Shown one piece after another: positions 34,233 through 44,155 of a DNA stretch of 64,000 bases (the stretch's first letter is position 1; the number at the start of each line of letters is the position of its first letter). The DNA is from Photobacterium atrarenae (GTDB lineage Bacteria; Pseudomonadota; Gammaproteobacteria; Enterobacterales; Vibrionaceae), in NCBI RefSeq assembly GCF_024380015.1, contig NZ_CP101509.1, forward strand, positions 496,001 to 560,000, given 5' to 3'. A program made the position numbers and the translations under genes. A model generated the notes under the pieces. The model was not told where the DNA came from and made no database searches. It saw nothing but the letters and a program-made list of their open reading frames with translations.

Positions 34233-35480
34233 TCACTGCGACTCGCTTTCACACGGCACTCTGATCAGCGGCACACTCATGATCAGTACCGCAGCAACCC
34301 ACAGCAGGATTTGATAACTCAGTACGCCCGAGTCTGATACCACAACCAGCCCGGCCCCTGCCATCCCGGCCACGCCGCTGCCCAGATGCATCAACGCATT
34401 CTGATAGCCGATAAACCGGGCTCGCAACTGAGCGCTCAGCGCACAGGTGATCTCGGTGACAACCACGGTGGTCCGGGTGGCGCTGAGGATCATAAAGCCA
34501 ATCAAGCCGGCCAACGCCTGAGGGGCATCCTGGGTGGAAAAACCGGCCAGGACGACCAGCACCATGCCCGTCGAGAGCCCGGCAATCAGCCACTGACTAT
34601 TTATCCGCTGGCCCCAGCGGCCATAAACCTGGAAGGTAAGAAAGGTCCCGGCCCCGCCGATGATATAGGCACAGCTCAGCGATTCGGTCGCCACCTTGAG
34701 GCCGGCAACCAGAAAGACCGGGTACTGGGTCACAATCAAAAAGGTACTGAACACCGCCAAAAATACCGCCAACAACGGCCGGCCAAGTCCCCGGTTCGGG
34801 AATGCAACTGAGCCTGAAAGTACTTCAGCAGCCGTCTCTTTCCCGGTTGCCTGACTTGTGACCATACTGTCCGCTCGACTGGCAGCCGAATCCAAGACCT
34901 GATCCTGCTTCAGATCGCGAAGTATCACCACCCCAGCGGCCACCAGCAGTCCGCCCCCCAACCACAGAAACGCGGCCTGCCACCCGACGCCGCCGGAAAG
35001 CTGCAGCAGCCCGGGCACCCCCAGGGTCAACGCCAATGGAAACATCCCCATCACCAGAGCCACCGCTTGTTTGCGCTTCTCCGGCGCCAGCAAGATCATC
35101 AGCAGATTTAAATTCAACGCCACCACCACACCGGCAAAACCGCCGGCCAGGCACCTCATCGCCAACAGTGCGATAAATCCGGGCGCACAGGCAAACCCCA
35201 GTGTCACCGCACCCAGTCCCAGCAATGCCAGACGCATGACGCGCAACATGCCCTCCGGCGTCGCGGCCGGCCTGAACAGAACACTCGCCAGCGCCGCAGC
35301 CAGAGCATAGCTACTGTTGAGATAACCGGCCTGCTCCGGGGACACCGCCAAGGACAAAACAATCTCAGCACTCAGCGGGATCACGACTAGGGCATCCAAC
35401 GCGACTAAAAACTGGACCACACACAGCAGGCTGAGCGTCCCTTTGGCTCGCCTGTCCCGATTCTCGATCACAACATCCAC
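34233..35480 (-). CDS. MFS transporter
   Basis: A protein of about 415 residues with 12 predicted membrane helices. The start chosen is the GTG ending at 35480, which has AAGGAG six bases before it; an upstream GTG at 35510 adds ten charged residues. The opening TM (LLCVVQFLVALDALVVIPLS) is typical of the DHA1-like drug or sugar efflux group; the central loop (about residues 195-220) is long and polar. Substrate unknown. It is divergent from a LysR gene at 35606, which probably regulates it. Confidence 0.85.
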   Translation of the reverse strand: MDVVIENRDRRAKGTLSLLCVVQFLVALDALVVIPLSAEIVLSLAVSPEQAGYLNSSYALAAALASVLFRPAATPEGMLRVMRLALLGLGAVTLGFACAPGFIALLAMRCLAGGFAGVVVALNLNLLMILLAPEKRKQAVALVMGMFPLALTLGVPGLLQLSGGVGWQAAFLWLGGGLLVAAGVVILRDLKQDQVLDSAASRADSMVTSQATGKETAAEVLSGSVAFPNRGLGRPLLAVFLAVFSTFLIVTQYPVFLVAGLKVATESLSCAYIIGGAGTFLTFQVYGRWGQRINSQWLIAGLSTGMVLVVLAGFSTQDAPQALAGLIGFMILSATRTTVVVTEITCALSAQLRARFIGYQNALMHLGSGVAGMAGAGLVVVSDSGVLSYQILLWVAAVLIMSVPLIRVPCESESQ

Positions 35481-35605
35481 CTTTTTCTCCTTCCTATTCA
35501 ACCGCCTCACTGTATGCTCTGAACAAAGTGGGATAAAGGTGTTAGATTGGGAATGATAATTTCACTTTCAGGGATAATAAGAAGGAGCTGTTATGAGGAA
35601 CAATG

Positions 35606-36523
35606 ATGATGAGCGAGCTTGATCCCCGCTGGCTGCGGAGCTTCCACCGCGTCGCGGAGTGCCGGAGCTTCAAGGCCGCGGCCGAACAACTTGAGATCCC
35701 GAGCTCCAACCTCAGCCGGTATATCGCCAGCCTGGAAAAGCACCTGGGCACCCGGCTGATTGAGCGTACGACCCGACACATGCGACTGACCCAGGCCGGC
35801 GAGCAACTCTATACCCGCACTTTCCCCCTGCTCAGCGCACTGGATGCTGCGCTGGAAGATGTCAGCCAGAACACGCAGCAGATCAGCGGTACACTGCGGA
35901 TCCTGCTGCCAGACACACCTCAATTCGCCATGCTGCTGACCAACTTTGCCCGCCGCCACCCGGCGCTCAATATTCACTGTGAGACCAGCCTGAGCGGACG
36001 CGACCTGATGCAGGATTTAGTACTCGACGGCTTTGATCTGGTGCTCACCTTCAATCGCGGCCAGCTGGCAGACAGCGGTTGGATCGCTAAAAAACTGACC
36101 GAATGGCCAAGTGTGGTGGTCGGGTCGCCCGAACTCATTCAAGCCTGCGGCAAGCCAGAAACACTTCAGGCGCTGGCCGAACTTCCCTGTATCACCACGC
36201 TGACCGCCTCAAATGGGTCCCCGTGGCAATTTGACACCGGCGGGCCGACGCCGCATGCCCTCAGGGTTCAAAGCCGATTTAAGGTCAACAGCGGCCATAT
36301 GGCGAAAGCCGCAGCCCTCGCCGGGCTCGGTTTCGCCCTGTTGCCCGCATCAGCATGTCAACAAGAGCTCGATGACGGCGAGCTGATCCCGCTCGCGCTG
36401 GATGCCCCGCCGGTTGAGCTGGCACTCTATGCTTTTTATGCCGGACGTACCCACTTACCGAAAAAAATCAGCCTGTTTCTGAACGAGCTGGCCGCCAACT
36501 TTCCGAGTGAAAAAATGAGTTAA
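35606..36523 (+). CDS. LysR-family transcriptional regulator
   Basis: A protein of about 305 residues with the usual N-terminal winged HTH (RSFHRVAECRSFKAAAEQL) and a C-terminal effector domain. Three ATGs in a row (35603, 35606, 35609) make the exact start unclear; AGGA at 35596-35599 favours the second or third. It belongs to the same broad subgroup as the LysR at 22312. It is divergent from the MFS gene and is the likely regulator of that transporter. Confidence 0.88.
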   Translation: MMSELDPRWLRSFHRVAECRSFKAAAEQLEIPSSNLSRYIASLEKHLGTRLIERTTRHMRLTQAGEQLYTRTFPLLSALDAALEDVSQNTQQISGTLRILLPDTPQFAMLLTNFARRHPALNIHCETSLSGRDLMQDLVLDGFDLVLTFNRGQLADSGWIAKKLTEWPSVVVGSPELIQACGKPETLQALAELPCITTLTASNGSPWQFDTGGPTPHALRVQSRFKVNSGHMAKAAALAGLGFALLPASACQQELDDGELIPLALDAPPVELALYAFYAGRTHLPKKISLFLNELAANFPSEKMS

Positions 36524-36661
36524 CATGCAGCCATCACAGGCCAGTATTCGGCGGCATCAAAAAATCAACTTTACCTTCTGCGTCAAGGCTTAATCTTGAG
36601 AATAAGGCCGGGAAACCAAGCGTTATACTTAATCAGTCAAATATTTCCGGCTGAGGGGCTT

Positions 36662-37258
36662 ATGTTACGGGCATATCTCTGTGCTATCGCCGTCTCCATA
36701 ACTCCCGGCCTATCTTCAGCCGCTACATGGCTCAATAGTATCGAGATCGGTACCGGGAAGTCTTTTGACCATGACAACGTTTACCGGATCAGCCTGCAGC
36801 GCCACTTTGATCACCAGTGGATACCCAGTAAAACTGGCTTTCTCAGCGGCTATTTGGATGTATCCTACAGTCACTGGAAAAATGGTCACACCGACAAGAA
36901 TGGCAACAACAATGTTTATGCACTTTCTCCGGTGTTTAGCTACGTTTTTCACACCCCCTCCCCAACCAGCTATCTCTTTATCGAAGCCGGTATCGGGGCC
37001 AGCTATCTCAGCGAGCACTCGATTGGCGATCTCAACTTCGGTGGCCAATTTCAATTTGAAGACCGCCTCGGAATCGGTGCTCAGCATCAGAGCTGGCGTG
37101 TTTCATTCCGGCTGTTTCATTTCTCCAATGCCGATATCTACGACAGCAACGACGGCATTGACTTATGGCTCGTCAGTTTACAATACCTGTTCATCCCCGC
37201 TTGGTCTGCCAGACCGCAGCCAGAATACAAAGAACACCAAGCAACTGAACGGTACTGA
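36662..37258 (+). CDS. pagL: PagL-like lipid A 3-O-deacylase
   Basis: A protein of 198 residues from the ATG at 36662 (AGGGG just upstream); the longer frame to 36596 adds a non-signal-like stretch. The first 24 residues form a signal peptide. The rest shows alternating aromatic beta strands of an eight-stranded outer-membrane barrel, and the motif FHFSNADI carries the His and Ser of PagL-type enzymes, with NDGID providing the Asp. PagL removes the 3-hydroxyacyl chain at position 3 of lipid A. Its last 68 bp overlap the end of the convergent YdcZ-type gene. Confidence 0.75.
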   Translation: MLRAYLCAIAVSITPGLSSAATWLNSIEIGTGKSFDHDNVYRISLQRHFDHQWIPSKTGFLSGYLDVSYSHWKNGHTDKNGNNNVYALSPVFSYVFHTPSPTSYLFIEAGIGASYLSEHSIGDLNFGGQFQFEDRLGIGAQHQSWRVSFRLFHFSNADIYDSNDGIDLWLVSLQYLFIPAWSARPQPEYKEHQATERY

Positions 37259-37619
37259 TCCCACGGCTCAAGGCGTCCAGCCCCACCCCGGTCAACAACT
37301 GCCCCCCAATGACCAGTAGTGCAGTCAGCGAGGCGCCCAACCGCGGCAGCACATAGCTGTTCAGGGCGACAAACAAAGCGCCGATGATCCCACCGCTCCA
37401 GGCCAGGAGCGGCGCATCGAGCGTTGCCGAAACAGACGCACTCGACCCGGATGTCGAAGCCGTCAACCAGACCACCAGGCTGAGAAAACCAAAACCGACC
37501 AGGTGATTCCACAGGGAGGCATTAAGCGCGCCGGTTTCCTGTCCCAAGCGGCCATTGATGATCCGGCAGATGCTGATACAGCCACCATTGATCAGAGCCA
37601 GTAAAATGGAAGTGATCAT
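37191..37619 (-). CDS. DMT-family transporter, YdcZ type (second half-transporter)
   Basis: A protein of 142 residues with about five membrane helices, matching the DUF606/YdcZ group of short DMT proteins. LLALINGGCISICRIINGRLGQ at the N-terminus is typical. Its start overlaps the stop of the preceding YdcZ-type gene (ATGA), so the two are likely a heterodimeric pair. Its 3' end overlaps the convergent PagL-like gene by 68 bp. Confidence 0.82.
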   Translation of the reverse strand: MITSILLALINGGCISICRIINGRLGQETGALNASLWNHLVGFGFLSLVVWLTASTSGSSASVSATLDAPLLAWSGGIIGALFVALNSYVLPRLGASLTALLVIGGQLLTGVGLDALSRGISTVQLLGVLCILAAVWQTKRG

Positions 37620-38176
37620 TGGCCATGGCCTCCGAATAAAATCAGCACGCCTCCAAGGGCTATTAACAACAACACCGCACCATCCCCACGCTTGATTGCC
37701 CGCTTGGGCAAACCAAACCAGCCCAAGGCATCACTAAACAGCCCGAACAGCACTTGTCCGGCCATGATCAGCGCGATGGTGCCAGAGAGCCCCAGCGGGC
37801 TGTTCACTGTGACAGCCGCCAGGATCACAGTCAATGCACCGGGGATCCCGCCTAAGTAAGCCCAGAACGGCACGCCGGCAACCATGGTTAAACCCAGCCT
37901 GGTCCGGTGCCATAAATTTGCGCCCACCACCAGGATCAGACTGGTGACTACACCCACGCCATGGGCCAACCAGGATGCCAGTAATGGTGAGCTATAAGTG
38001 GCAAGGTAACTGTTAATCGCAATCATACTAGCCAAGGTGATCCCGCCGGTCAGCGCCAGCACCACGTTCTTCGGGCCGAGGCGATCCGCATTTGGGTGCT
38101 GCACGCCTGAATGATTAGAGACCAGGCTAGTGGCCCCGGGATGCTTGGGGTCTAAAGATACCGAATGTGATTTCAT
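37616..38176 (-). CDS. DMT-family transporter, YdcZ type (first half-transporter)
   Basis: A protein of 186 residues. After a polar N-terminal extension of about 38 residues comes a five-helix DUF606 domain (ALTGGITLASMIAINSYLA and LGLSGTIALIMAGQVLFGL). The N-terminal extension is unusual for the family, which suggests the true start may be internal, although no better ribosome site is obvious. It is the first gene of a two-gene operon and is divergent from a LysR gene at 38291. Substrate unknown. Confidence 0.82.
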   Translation of the reverse strand: MKSHSVSLDPKHPGATSLVSNHSGVQHPNADRLGPKNVVLALTGGITLASMIAINSYLATYSSPLLASWLAHGVGVVTSLILVVGANLWHRTRLGLTMVAGVPFWAYLGGIPGALTVILAAVTVNSPLGLSGTIALIMAGQVLFGLFSDALGWFGLPKRAIKRGDGAVLLLIALGGVLILFGGHGQ

Positions 38177-38290
38177 CAGAATTTTCCTTCCTTACTGCAT
38201 GGCGGGCACTATAGTTGGTTTCTTATTTCCTGATAATCACCTATATTTGGATTTCTTTGTTTCCCTAAAATAAACAATAAAACGAAACGC

Positions 38291-39190
38291 ATGGATAACT
38301 ACACCACCATTCCGGTCTTTACCACCGTGGTCGAACTGGGCAGCTTCTCAGAGGCCGGGCGAAAACTGGGGATCAACAAGTCAGCCGTCAGCAAGCGGAT
38401 TTCTGCCCTGGAGGCTCACCTGGGCGTCAAACTCATTCAGCGAACCACCCGCAAACTGAGCCTGACCGAAGCCGGCGAACAATATTACAGCTATGTGTGC
38501 CGGGCGCAGGCCCTGATCCAGGATGGGGAAGCGGCGATCAGCAGCCTGCAAGGCAGCCCCAAAGGCCATCTGAAGGTGAGTATTCCGATGGTTTTCGGCC
38601 AGCGCCATATCGCGCCGCTGCTCAGCGAGTTTCTGCAGCGCTATCCGGCTATCAAGCTGACTCTATCGCTCGATGATCGGGTGGTGGATATATACGAAGA
38701 AGGGCTGGATATGGTGCTGCGGATCGGCGCGCTTTCTGATTCAAACCTAGTCGCCCGCAAGCTCTCCCCGTGCCGCAGCGTGCTCTGTGCCTCGCCCGGC
38801 TACCTGGCACAACACGGGATACCGGCCAGCCTGGCCGATCTCAAACAGCATAATTGCCTGTACTATTCCTATTTCAGGGCCGGCACCGAATGGACGCTCG
38901 AGGGGCCGCAAGGCATTGAGCGGTTCAAACCGGAGGGAAATATTCAGGTCAACAACAGCGAGGTGCTAAAGCAGTTGATGCTGGAACATATCGGGATCGG
39001 GCAGATGCCGCTGTTTCTGGTCGAGCCGGAACTGGCTTGCGGCACCCTGGTGCCCATTCTGGAAGACTACACCTTACCGGAGCACGGCATTTATGCCGTC
39101 TACCCGGAACGGGCCTTCATGCCGGCCAAACTCCGGGTCTTTATTGAGTATCTGGAAGAAAAGCTATCGGCCAAGCAGCACATCTGGTAG
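38291..39190 (+). CDS. LysR-family transcriptional regulator
   Basis: A protein of 299 residues, HTH VVELGSFSEAGRKLGINKSAVSKRI at the N-terminus (given in part of the motif: ELGSFSEAGRKLG), effector-binding domain behind it. It is divergent from the YdcZ-type transporter pair with 114 bp between starts, so control of that pair is likely. It is the third LysR gene in the window that lies back to back with a transporter or enzyme operon. Confidence 0.9.
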   Translation: MDNYTTIPVFTTVVELGSFSEAGRKLGINKSAVSKRISALEAHLGVKLIQRTTRKLSLTEAGEQYYSYVCRAQALIQDGEAAISSLQGSPKGHLKVSIPMVFGQRHIAPLLSEFLQRYPAIKLTLSLDDRVVDIYEEGLDMVLRIGALSDSNLVARKLSPCRSVLCASPGYLAQHGIPASLADLKQHNCLYYSYFRAGTEWTLEGPQGIERFKPEGNIQVNNSEVLKQLMLEHIGIGQMPLFLVEPELACGTLVPILEDYTLPEHGIYAVYPERAFMPAKLRVFIEYLEEKLSAKQHIW

Positions 39191-39216
39191 GCATGGGTCG
39201 GCACCCGCTGTGTTGA

Positions 39217-39235
39217 GCCGCCGGGTACCGGCGGC
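39217..39235. terminator. GC-rich hairpin between convergent genes
   Basis: GCCGCCGG and CCGGCGGC pair perfectly around a 3-nt loop between the LysR stop and the end of the chemoreceptor gene. No T run follows on either strand. Confidence 0.45.
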
Positions 39236-39257
39236 CTGCTCTCGATATCCCGAGCGA

Positions 39258-41255
39258 CTAAACCGCGAACTTCTGCATAGCCTGATTCAGATCGTCAACC
39301 TGAGCTTTTATCGCTTCGGCGCGCTGGCGCGCAGCATCGCAATGGCCAGAGACATCACTTGCCGAGCCGGACAGCTCATGCACCAGGCCAGCCAGAGACG
39401 CCGCCACTTCCGACTGCTGCTCGGTGGCCACGGCCATGTTGCGCACTTTCTCCGCCACGTCATCCATCGAACGAATCGTCGCCTGCAACGTCTCACCAGC
39501 AGCCGCGGTATGCTCGGTGCCGGTCCCCACCAGGGTCTGGCTGTGGTCGATCACCGACACCACCTGGCGGGTCGAGCCCTGAATCGCCTGAACAATGGCA
39601 TTAATTTCGGTGGTGGAATCGGTCGTGCGCTGGGCCAGCAGCCGCACTTCATCAGCCACCACCGCAAATCCACGTCCCTGCTCACCGGCCCGGGCCGCTT
39701 CAATCGCCGCATTCAGCGCCAACAGATTGGTCTGCGCCGCAAGGTTTTCAATCACTTCCGTCACCCGCTCAATCCGATCACTTTCCGCGCTGAGGTTCTC
39801 CACCATACTGCTGGCCTGGCCGATCAGGGTATTGAGCTCTGTCACGGTCTGCTGGTTTTGACCCAACGCCTGCTCGCCGTCGGTGAGCAATGACACGGCT
39901 TGTTGCAAATCATTTGCAGCCGATTGCGTATGTCGGGCCGTTTCATCGGCCGTCACCGACATCTCTTCAATCGCTGCCGCCATCGAACTGACCTTTTCCG
40001 CCTGCTTCACGCTCTCGCTGGCGGTTCCGCTGTTATTGATCAGCAGTTGATCCATACCGGTGTCGACCACCGCCGCTTTCTCGCTCACTCCGGTCACCAG
40101 GGACGACAAAGACGCCGTCATCCGGTTCACCGTCGTCACCAGCGCTGCAATTTCATCCCGGCCTTCCCCGCTCAGCGGCTGCCCGGAAAAATCCCCGTGA
40201 GAGATCTCATCAGCGCGTTTCACCACCCGTGCCAGGCGCGAGCCAATATGACGTCCCAGCCAGGTCGCCACCAGCAAGGCGAACGCGGCTGCTACCAGCA
40301 CCACCGTAATCAGTGTCATCATCATCTGGGTTACGTTGTCGCTCACCGCCCGGCCATTGAGCTGAGCTTGCGCCTGTCGGGCCGACACCACACCATCGAG
40401 GATCTCCGCCAGCTCACTCGCCGCCGGCGCGGTTTGCTGCGCCATCATAAAATTTGCCTGGTTCCATTCCGGCGACTGACGCAGGGAAATCACCTGCTTT
40501 GCCAGCGGCAGATATAGCTGCTGCATCTCTTCAAACAGTTGCCACAGCCCCTGATCGCTGCTGCTTAAACTACTCTGCTTACGTTGAATTTCGGCAACCG
40601 CCTGCGCATGGCGTGCCATCCAGTCCTGATACTTATCCAAACGCTCGGCGGCACCATCAAACAGATAATCACGCAACACACCCAGCGCATTCGAGAGCGA
40701 CGTGTAACTATCGGCATAGAGTTTCATCAGTCGCTTCCGCTCCCCGCCGTCAGGATTAGTCACTTCTTCATTGATCAGGCTTTGCAACTGATCCAAAGCC
40801 ACTTCCGCGATCGGCGCCGCTTCGTTTTGCATCAGGGCATGTGCCGGTAAATTCTCTTCACTGTGGCTGATCGCAATAATCGCCTGCTCACTGGCCTTCA
40901 GCTTGAGCCAGACTGTCTTGAGCTGCTGATACTGAGCATCGCTCACGTGCAGCTTCAGAGCCTCCAACTGTTGATCAACCTGGGCAAAGATCCCGTTGAG
41001 CTGCTGGGTTAAGGCTTGCGCTTTCTCCCCGGCACCATCAAGCAACATATACGCCCGCAGCGTTAATAATGAGGATTGGGCCGATTGCTGCAACGAGCGG
41101 CTGACTTCGACGGTTGGCAAATCATTATGAAGCAATGAGCGGGCGCTCTGCTCCACCTGACCGCTTTGTTGATAGAGGATCACGGCAGCGCCGATAAACA
41201 GTGCGATGATCAGCAAAAAACTCATCCTGAGTTTTCGGGCAATAGAAAATGTCAT
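39258..41255 (-). CDS. Methyl-accepting chemotaxis protein
   Basis: A protein of 665 residues. TM1 (about 10-28), a long helical periplasmic domain (about 30-315) with no named sensor motif that I recognise, TM2 (about 317-337), HAMP, and a signalling domain with tip [20 protein letters not shown]. The helical sensor is of the double four-helix-bundle (HBM-like) size. It signals to CheA/CheW at the pole. There is no terminal pentapeptide for CheR. Ligand unknown. It is transcribed alone. Confidence 0.9.
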   Translation of the reverse strand: MTFSIARKLRMSFLLIIALFIGAAVILYQQSGQVEQSARSLLHNDLPTVEVSRSLQQSAQSSLLTLRAYMLLDGAGEKAQALTQQLNGIFAQVDQQLEALKLHVSDAQYQQLKTVWLKLKASEQAIIAISHSEENLPAHALMQNEAAPIAEVALDQLQSLINEEVTNPDGGERKRLMKLYADSYTSLSNALGVLRDYLFDGAAERLDKYQDWMARHAQAVAEIQRKQSSLSSSDQGLWQLFEEMQQLYLPLAKQVISLRQSPEWNQANFMMAQQTAPAASELAEILDGVVSARQAQAQLNGRAVSDNVTQMMMTLITVVLVAAAFALLVATWLGRHIGSRLARVVKRADEISHGDFSGQPLSGEGRDEIAALVTTVNRMTASLSSLVTGVSEKAAVVDTGMDQLLINNSGTASESVKQAEKVSSMAAAIEEMSVTADETARHTQSAANDLQQAVSLLTDGEQALGQNQQTVTELNTLIGQASSMVENLSAESDRIERVTEVIENLAAQTNLLALNAAIEAARAGEQGRGFAVVADEVRLLAQRTTDSTTEINAIVQAIQGSTRQVVSVIDHSQTLVGTGTEHTAAAGETLQATIRSMDDVAEKVRNMAVATEQQSEVAASLAGLVHELSGSASDVSGHCDAARQRAEAIKAQVDDLNQAMQKFAV

Positions 41256-41539
41256 GGGCAGTCAGTCCGTTGTTACACCACAGAAGGTTAATATAGTGTT
41301 AAATAATCAAGGAATAAACAACAAACGGGGATTTATCACCCGAATGAAAGATTAACGACCGATTGATAAGCAATCAACAACATATGCAACCAAGATGTTT
41401 ACTTACTCAATGTGAAACTGTCATTTTCATTCACGTAGCATTCACCCCGGCCAAAATAATATAAATATCAACAAGAAAACGGGGCAGGAACGTCCCCGTT
41501 AAATCACGGCCATAACCAAAAGAACAAAGGGGACAAGCT

Positions 41540-41650
41540 ATGCAGTGTCATCATAAACGCTTACAGCGAATCAAACGGACTGTTTGGCAACGAATGATTT
41601 ATAAAGAAGTCCATCGCTGTCAGGAATGTGGTGAACGCATTAAGATTTAA
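41540..41650 (+). CDS. Small zinc-ribbon-like protein, 36 residues
   Basis: A short frame starting MQCHHKRLQRIKR and ending CQECGERIKI. It has an AAAGGGG ribosome site 7 nt before the ATG. CxHH near the N-terminus and CxxC near the C-terminus could bind one zinc ion, and the middle is basic. Similar tiny zinc-ribbon proteins are found in many Vibrionaceae, but I cannot name this one. It lies in a gap of about 550 bp between the chemoreceptor and NanE. Confidence 0.55.
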   Translation: MQCHHKRLQRIKRTVWQRMIYKEVHRCQECGERIKI

Positions 41651-41756
41651 TCCCGCCAAAAACAGGGGAGGCATGAATAATTCTGAAGTTCGGTGGCGGT
41701 TCGATTTAAAACTTATTACCAGCTGGAGACGATGCTTCTGGGGAAGATCAAAATAA

Positions 41757-41783
41757 AAAGGCCACCTCAAAAGATGGGCCTTT
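41757..41783 (-). terminator. Terminator of the NanE/PTS operon
   Basis: AAAGGCC and GGCCTTT pair around a 13-nt loop; on the minus strand the stem runs into TTTTTATTTTG. Located 21 bp past the NanE stop. Confidence 0.75.
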
Positions 41784-41803
41784 GATCTTAATGGGGAATT
41801 ATA

Positions 41804-42490
41804 TCACTGTATTGCGGCGACAAATCGCTCGGTGATTTGTTTCGGCCGGGTGATGGCGCCGCCGACTACCACTGCATGACAACCAAGTGCCAGGCAGCGT
41901 TTAGCCATTTCCGGAGTTTCTACATTCCCTTCGGCAATCACCGGCACCGTCACCATTTCTAGCAATGCTTTCAGGAACTGAAAATCATGTGAAAAGACCT
42001 TATTACCTTGTGTATTTCCGGTATACCCGTGCAGGGTGGATGAAACACAGTCAAACCCTAGCCGCTCAGCCTCAACCGCCTCATCGACCGTTGCAATATC
42101 AGCCATCAGCAGAACATCAGGGTACTTTTCCCGAACCAATGCCACGAACGCTGCCAGGTGCCCATTTTCGGGCCGGGCTCTGTGCGTCGCATCCATCGCG
42201 ATCATCTCCGGGCGGGCCTGCATCAGTTCATCAACTTCCTTCATGGTTGCTGTGATAAACACCTCTGAACCGGGGTAGTCACGTTTGATAATGCCAATGA
42301 CAGGCAGGCTTACAGTTTGTTGGATTTCTGTAATATCTTCCACAGAGTTTGCCCGAATACCACAGGCACCGCCCTGCATCGCTGCCAGGGCCATCCGTCC
42401 CATAATAAAGTCACTGTGCAGCGGCTCATGTTCAAGTGCCTGGCAGGATACAATCAGGCCGCCTTTGGTGTTCGTAAAGAAGTCACTCAT
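41804..42490 (-). CDS. nanE: N-acetylmannosamine-6-phosphate 2-epimerase (PTS-linked copy)
   Basis: A protein of 228 residues with a NanE TIM barrel: [15 protein letters not shown] at the N-terminus, [17 protein letters not shown] (in part IKRDYPG), MIAMDATHR, and VIAEGNV, with Lys and Asp/Glu residues expected for the 1,1-proton transfer. It converts ManNAc-6-P to GlcNAc-6-P in the cytosol. The ATG overlaps the stop of the upstream EIIBC gene (ATGA). A second NanE lies at 51185, so this copy seems dedicated to the PTS module. Confidence 0.92.
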   Translation of the reverse strand: MSDFFTNTKGGLIVSCQALEHEPLHSDFIMGRMALAAMQGGACGIRANSVEDITEIQQTVSLPVIGIIKRDYPGSEVFITATMKEVDELMQARPEMIAMDATHRARPENGHLAAFVALVREKYPDVLLMADIATVDEAVEAERLGFDCVSSTLHGYTGNTQGNKVFSHDFQFLKALLEMVTVPVIAEGNVETPEMAKRCLALGCHAVVVGGAITRPKQITERFVAAIQ

Positions 42491-44028
42491 AGACTCAAAT
42501 ACTCTTCCAGTTCATTCTTAACGATGGTCACGTGCGGGCCGTAGATGACTTGCACCCCATTTCCTTTTACAACCACGGCAATCGCGCCGGTTGTTTTTAA
42601 GCCGTTTTCATCAATTTTGGTTGCATCATTCAGAGTCAAGCGCAGGCGGGTTGCACAGCAATCCACATCTTTAATGTTCGCGGCATCACCCAGGTGTTTC
42701 ACAATTGCCCCTGCGCGCTCAGTACCGGAAGCGTTGCTGGCCTCAACTTGTGACTCATCTTCGCGTCCCAGGGTTTTGAGATTAAATTTGGTGATCACAA
42801 ACCGGAACGTGAAGTAATACAGGAAAAACCAGGCGACACCAATCACCGGCACGATCATCCAGTTGGTTTTGGCCTGCCCTTGCAGGATCCCGAACAGAAC
42901 GAAGTCAATGAAACCACCCGAGAAGGTCTGGCCTATGGTGATTTCAAACATGTGAGCAAACATAAATGCGAAGCCATCAAAGACCGCATGGATCACGTAC
43001 AGGGCCGGCGCGACGAATAAGAAAGAAAACTCCAGCGGCTCCGTAATACCGGTCAGGAACGAAGTCAGCGCTGCGGAGAGCATCAAACCGCTGACTCTGG
43101 CTTTGTGTTCAGGTTTGGCGCAGTGGTAAATCGCCAGTGCCGCGCCCATGAGGCCGAACATCATGGTGATAAACCGACCCGACATGAAACGAGAAGTACC
43201 GACGAAGTATTGCTGCACAGACGGATCAGCGAGCTGGGCGAAAAAGATACGCTGTGTTCCTTCGACCAATACCCCGTTGACGACTTCAGTCCCGCCCAGG
43301 GCCGTGGTCCAGAAAGGAAGGTAGAAAATATGGTGAAGCCCAAATAGCCCCAACATCCGCAGAATAAAGCCGTAGAGTAATGTACCGATATAACCTGTGG
43401 TTTCGATTAAGCCGCCCATGCCGAAGATACCAGCTTGAATCTTCGGCCAGATCAGGTACATGACGGCACCGAGGATGATCGCAGAGAAGGCTGAAACAAT
43501 CGGCACAAAGCGTGATCCGCCAAAGAATCCGAGGAATTTAGGGAGCTCGATGTTGCTGTATCGTGTATGCAGAAAGCTCGCCATGATCCCGACGATCACC
43601 CCGCCAAACACGCCGGTATCGAGGGTTTGAATCCCCAGGATCATCCCCTGGCCAACAGCGCCGAGGTTGCCCGTAGCCAGGCTGCCTTGAAGCGACAGCA
43701 TGGAGCCGATCGTGGCGTTCATCACCAGGTAAGCCAGCAGTGCTGCCAGCCCGGCCGTCCCTTTATCACTTCTGGCCAACCCGACTGCGACCCCCACGGC
43801 GAACAGTACGGGTAAGTTACCAAATACGATAGCACCGGCAGCGGTCATAATGGTGAAGATGGCTTGCAAGAATGCAACATCCAAAAACGGGTACGCGACC
43901 AGAGTGTTTGGGTTTGATAAAGCACCGCCAATCCCCAGTAACAGGCCGGCAGCGGGTAGTACTGCTATCGGCAGCATAAATGACTTACCGAATTTCTGTG
44001 CAGCTTCAAAGAAGGTAGAACCTGACAT
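42487..44028 (-). CDS. PTS EIIBC permease, glucose/MalX family, probably for ManNAc
   Basis: A protein of 513 residues. The EIIC membrane domain (about 1-415) has the [15 protein letters not shown] signature of the glucose superfamily; the fused EIIB domain has its phospho-Cys in [10 protein letters not shown] (about residue 456). No EIIA domain is attached, so a shared EIIA-Glc is probably used. The sequence resembles E. coli MalX in layout. Translational overlap with NanE points to uptake and phosphorylation of N-acetylmannosamine, or another sugar giving ManNAc-6-P. This substrate is inferred. Confidence 0.85.
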   Translation of the reverse strand: MSGSTFFEAAQKFGKSFMLPIAVLPAAGLLLGIGGALSNPNTLVAYPFLDVAFLQAIFTIMTAAGAIVFGNLPVLFAVGVAVGLARSDKGTAGLAALLAYLVMNATIGSMLSLQGSLATGNLGAVGQGMILGIQTLDTGVFGGVIVGIMASFLHTRYSNIELPKFLGFFGGSRFVPIVSAFSAIILGAVMYLIWPKIQAGIFGMGGLIETTGYIGTLLYGFILRMLGLFGLHHIFYLPFWTTALGGTEVVNGVLVEGTQRIFFAQLADPSVQQYFVGTSRFMSGRFITMMFGLMGAALAIYHCAKPEHKARVSGLMLSAALTSFLTGITEPLEFSFLFVAPALYVIHAVFDGFAFMFAHMFEITIGQTFSGGFIDFVLFGILQGQAKTNWMIVPVIGVAWFFLYYFTFRFVITKFNLKTLGREDESQVEASNASGTERAGAIVKHLGDAANIKDVDCCATRLRLTLNDATKIDENGLKTTGAIAVVVKGNGVQVIYGPHVTIVKNELEEYLSL

Positions 44029-44095
44029 AGGAAGTTAAACTCCATTAATTGACAACATATGGAGTATAGTTTCACCAACAAGCGTGATCATCTAT

Positions 44096-44115
44096 CATGA
44101 ATGCATCAATTCATG
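44096..44115. promoter_or_regulatory. Candidate RpiR operator upstream of the PTS gene
   Basis: CATGAAT (44096-44102), 6-bp spacer, ATTCATG (44109-44115): a perfect 7-bp dyad, 68 bp before the EIIBC start and 41 bp past the end of the RpiR gene. Confidence 0.4.
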
Positions 44116-44155
44116 AGATGAATCACAAAAATATGGATCACATATGCATGGTATT

